Origin: an uncultured Gammaproteobacteria bacterium
GTDB taxonomy: Bacteria; Pseudomonadota; Gammaproteobacteria; CAJQNE01
DNA length: 7,382 bases
Direction of reading: 5' to 3'
Assembly (NCBI GenBank): GCA_905479545.1
Contig: CAJQNE010000231.1
Coordinates: 1-7,382, forward strand
Part shown: piece by piece, positions 6,280 to 7,382 of the stretch
Position numbering within the stretch: the stretch's first letter is position 1
Layout: every line of letters starts with the position of its first letter
The notes under the pieces: generated by a model
Databases searched by the model: none
The model's input: the letters and a program-made list of their open reading frames with translations, nothing else
Told to the model about the DNA's origin: nothing
Made by a program: the position numbers and the translations under genes

Positions 6280-7088
6280 ATAAAGCCATTTTAGCCGAGA
6301 GCTGCGAATGTGAACCGGCGCTACAAATCAGTGGCCTTGGAGTGACTTACGGTAACCAAATTGCGCTGAAGGACGTTTCGCTCACCATTGAGGCAGGTAG
6401 CATCACCGCTATTATCGGCCCCTCTGGCTGCGGTAAGTCCAGCTTTTTAGCCTGCCTGAACCGCATGACCGATTTAACCGCGCACTGCGCTACGACCGGC
6501 AATGTCGAGCTGGATGGTGTCGATATTCTGGGTGACGCCTTTCGCAAGCCAGCCCAGGCCGCTGCACTGCGCCGCTGCGTAGGCATGATATTTCAAAAGC
6601 CCAACCCGTTCCCGCTGAGCATCGCCGAAAATATTGAACTGGGGCTAAAGGAGCACGGCGTAACAGACAAAGCCGAACGCCGCGAAAAAGCCACGGCGGC
6701 GCTGCAGGCTGTCGGCTTATGGGAAGAAGTGCAGCACCGCCTCGGCGAGACAGCGTTAACGCTGTCTGGCGGTCAACAACAACGCCTGTGCATTGCCCGG
6801 GCAATCGCGTTAGAGCCAAAAATTCTGCTAATGGACGAACCCTGCAGTGCGCTCGACCCCATCGCCAGTCAGCGGGTCGAGCAGCTAATCGCTGAGTTAC
6901 GTGGACGCTACACCGTGGTGCTAGTGACTCACAATTTAGCGCAGGCACGACGTGTCGCCGACCAAACCGCGCTGTTCTGGAACCACGGCAACGGTGGCGA
7001 GCTGGTTGAAGTAGCTGCGACATCGCTGTTATTTAATCAACCGCGTGAAGCTATCACCAAAGCCTACGTCGGCGGAGAGTGCTGCTAG
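6276..7088 (+). CDS. pstB: PstB, phosphate ABC transporter ATPase
   Basis: Cytoplasmic ATPase that powers phosphate import through PstCA. It has 270 residues and all ABC motifs intact: Walker A GPSGCGKSS (48-56), Q-loop FQKPNPFP (106-113), signature LSGGQQQR (163-170), Walker B ILLMDEP with catalytic Glu188, D-loop SALD (191-194) and H-loop His219. NRMTDL (62-67) and KPNPFP are typical of PstB rather than other importers. Length matches the family (about 257-270). The N-terminal SCEC and the C-terminal GGECC are unusual: E. coli PstB ends in YITGRFG, here YVGGECC. The start shares ATGA with the pstA stop. No phoU follows; the next gene is convergent, 12 bases away. Confidence 0.97.
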   Translation: MNKAILAESCECEPALQISGLGVTYGNQIALKDVSLTIEAGSITAIIGPSGCGKSSFLACLNRMTDLTAHCATTGNVELDGVDILGDAFRKPAQAAALRRCVGMIFQKPNPFPLSIAENIELGLKEHGVTDKAERREKATAALQAVGLWEEVQHRLGETALTLSGGQQQRLCIARAIALEPKILLMDEPCSALDPIASQRVEQLIAELRGRYTVVLVTHNLAQARRVADQTALFWNHGNGGELVEVAATSLLFNQPREAITKAYVGGECC

Positions 7089-7100
7089 CTAGCCGCCAGG

Positions 7101-7382
7101 CTAAAAGGTTCTCAGCCGATAATCAGCTAGCAGACGCATTACCCGTGGCGCGAGAATCATCGTCGATAGCATGGTAGGAATCGCCATCAGTGCATACATG
7201 CCGTCAATCAAGTTCAACACCGCGCCGAGCGGTAGCGCAGCGATACCGACGATCGTTAATAAATAAAAGTAACGGTACCAATGTGCGCGGTGGGCACCGG
7301 CTAAAAACCGCCAACACTGCGTGCCGTAGAACCAATAACTGGTAGTAGTGGTGAAACCAAATACCATTACCAACCCATAAAG
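7101..7382 (-). CDS. AGCS-type sodium:amino-acid symporter, C-terminal part
   Basis: The minus strand is open from the window edge to TAG at 7103-7101, giving the last 93 residues of a membrane protein whose start lies outside. Two or three hydrophobic segments are visible. The pattern FGFTTTTSYWFYG, then CWRFLAG, then LNLIDGMYALMAIP resembles the end of alanine/glycine:cation symporters (AGCS), where FAFSTI..W.YYG, a YLFG segment and DxxNGLMAIPN are usual. The normally conserved Asn after the Pro is Thr here (AIPTM), so it may be a divergent member or a related sodium-coupled carrier. It is convergent with pstB, and I see no clear terminator between them. Confidence 0.65.
   Translation of the reverse strand, partial: LYGLVMVFGFTTTTSYWFYGTQCWRFLAGAHRAHWYRYFYLLTIVGIAALPLGAVLNLIDGMYALMAIPTMLSTMILAPRVMRLLADYRLRTF

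Noticed and set aside
7071..7106. Terminator between pstB and the symporter gene (GGCGG...CCGCC, or AGCC-GCCA-GGCT)
   Set aside because: Stems are only 4-5 bp, the first has a long loop, and neither has a U-run in a useful direction.

Overview
The window looks like chromosomal DNA of a Gram-negative gammaproteobacterium, possibly a marine or environmental one. This is inferred from a DUF1329 periplasmic protein, a lipoprotein-type PstS, a proteobacterial Pst operon layout and a roughly balanced base composition. No rRNA, tRNA, mobile element or CRISPR array was found, and the taxonomic call is tentative.

Layout. (1) Positions 1-1248, minus strand: most of a DUF1329 secreted protein gene, cut at its 3' end by the window edge. 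(2) Positions 1249-1630: a roughly 380-base AT-richer non-coding stretch that probably holds the DUF1329 promoter, a dyad operator-like site and two leader hairpins. (3) Positions 1631-3562, minus strand: a two-gene unit, an AmpG/RhtX-FptX-like MFS permease followed 6 bases later by an unrecognised secreted acidic protein. (4) Positions 3563-3674: a divergent control region of about 110 bases with a weak PhoB-box-like element. (5) Positions 3675-7088, plus strand: a complete high-affinity phosphate ABC transporter operon, pstS-pstC-pstA-pstB, with a 9-base gap and then overlapping junctions. (6) Positions 7101-7382, minus strand: the C-terminal end of an AGCS-type sodium:amino-acid symporter, convergent with pstB.

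How the genes work together. PstS, a predicted lipoprotein here, binds phosphate; PstC and PstA form the membrane channel; PstB hydrolyses ATP. No phoU follows pstB, and no phoB or phoR is in view. The MFS permease and its small secreted partner are transcribed away from pstS. The shared control region makes co-regulation under phosphate limitation a testable idea but not an established one. I do not see a clearly new defence or mobile system. The less ordinary elements are the MFS-coupled secreted protein, the structured DUF1329 leader, and the altered phosphate-loop residues of the lipoprotein PstS.
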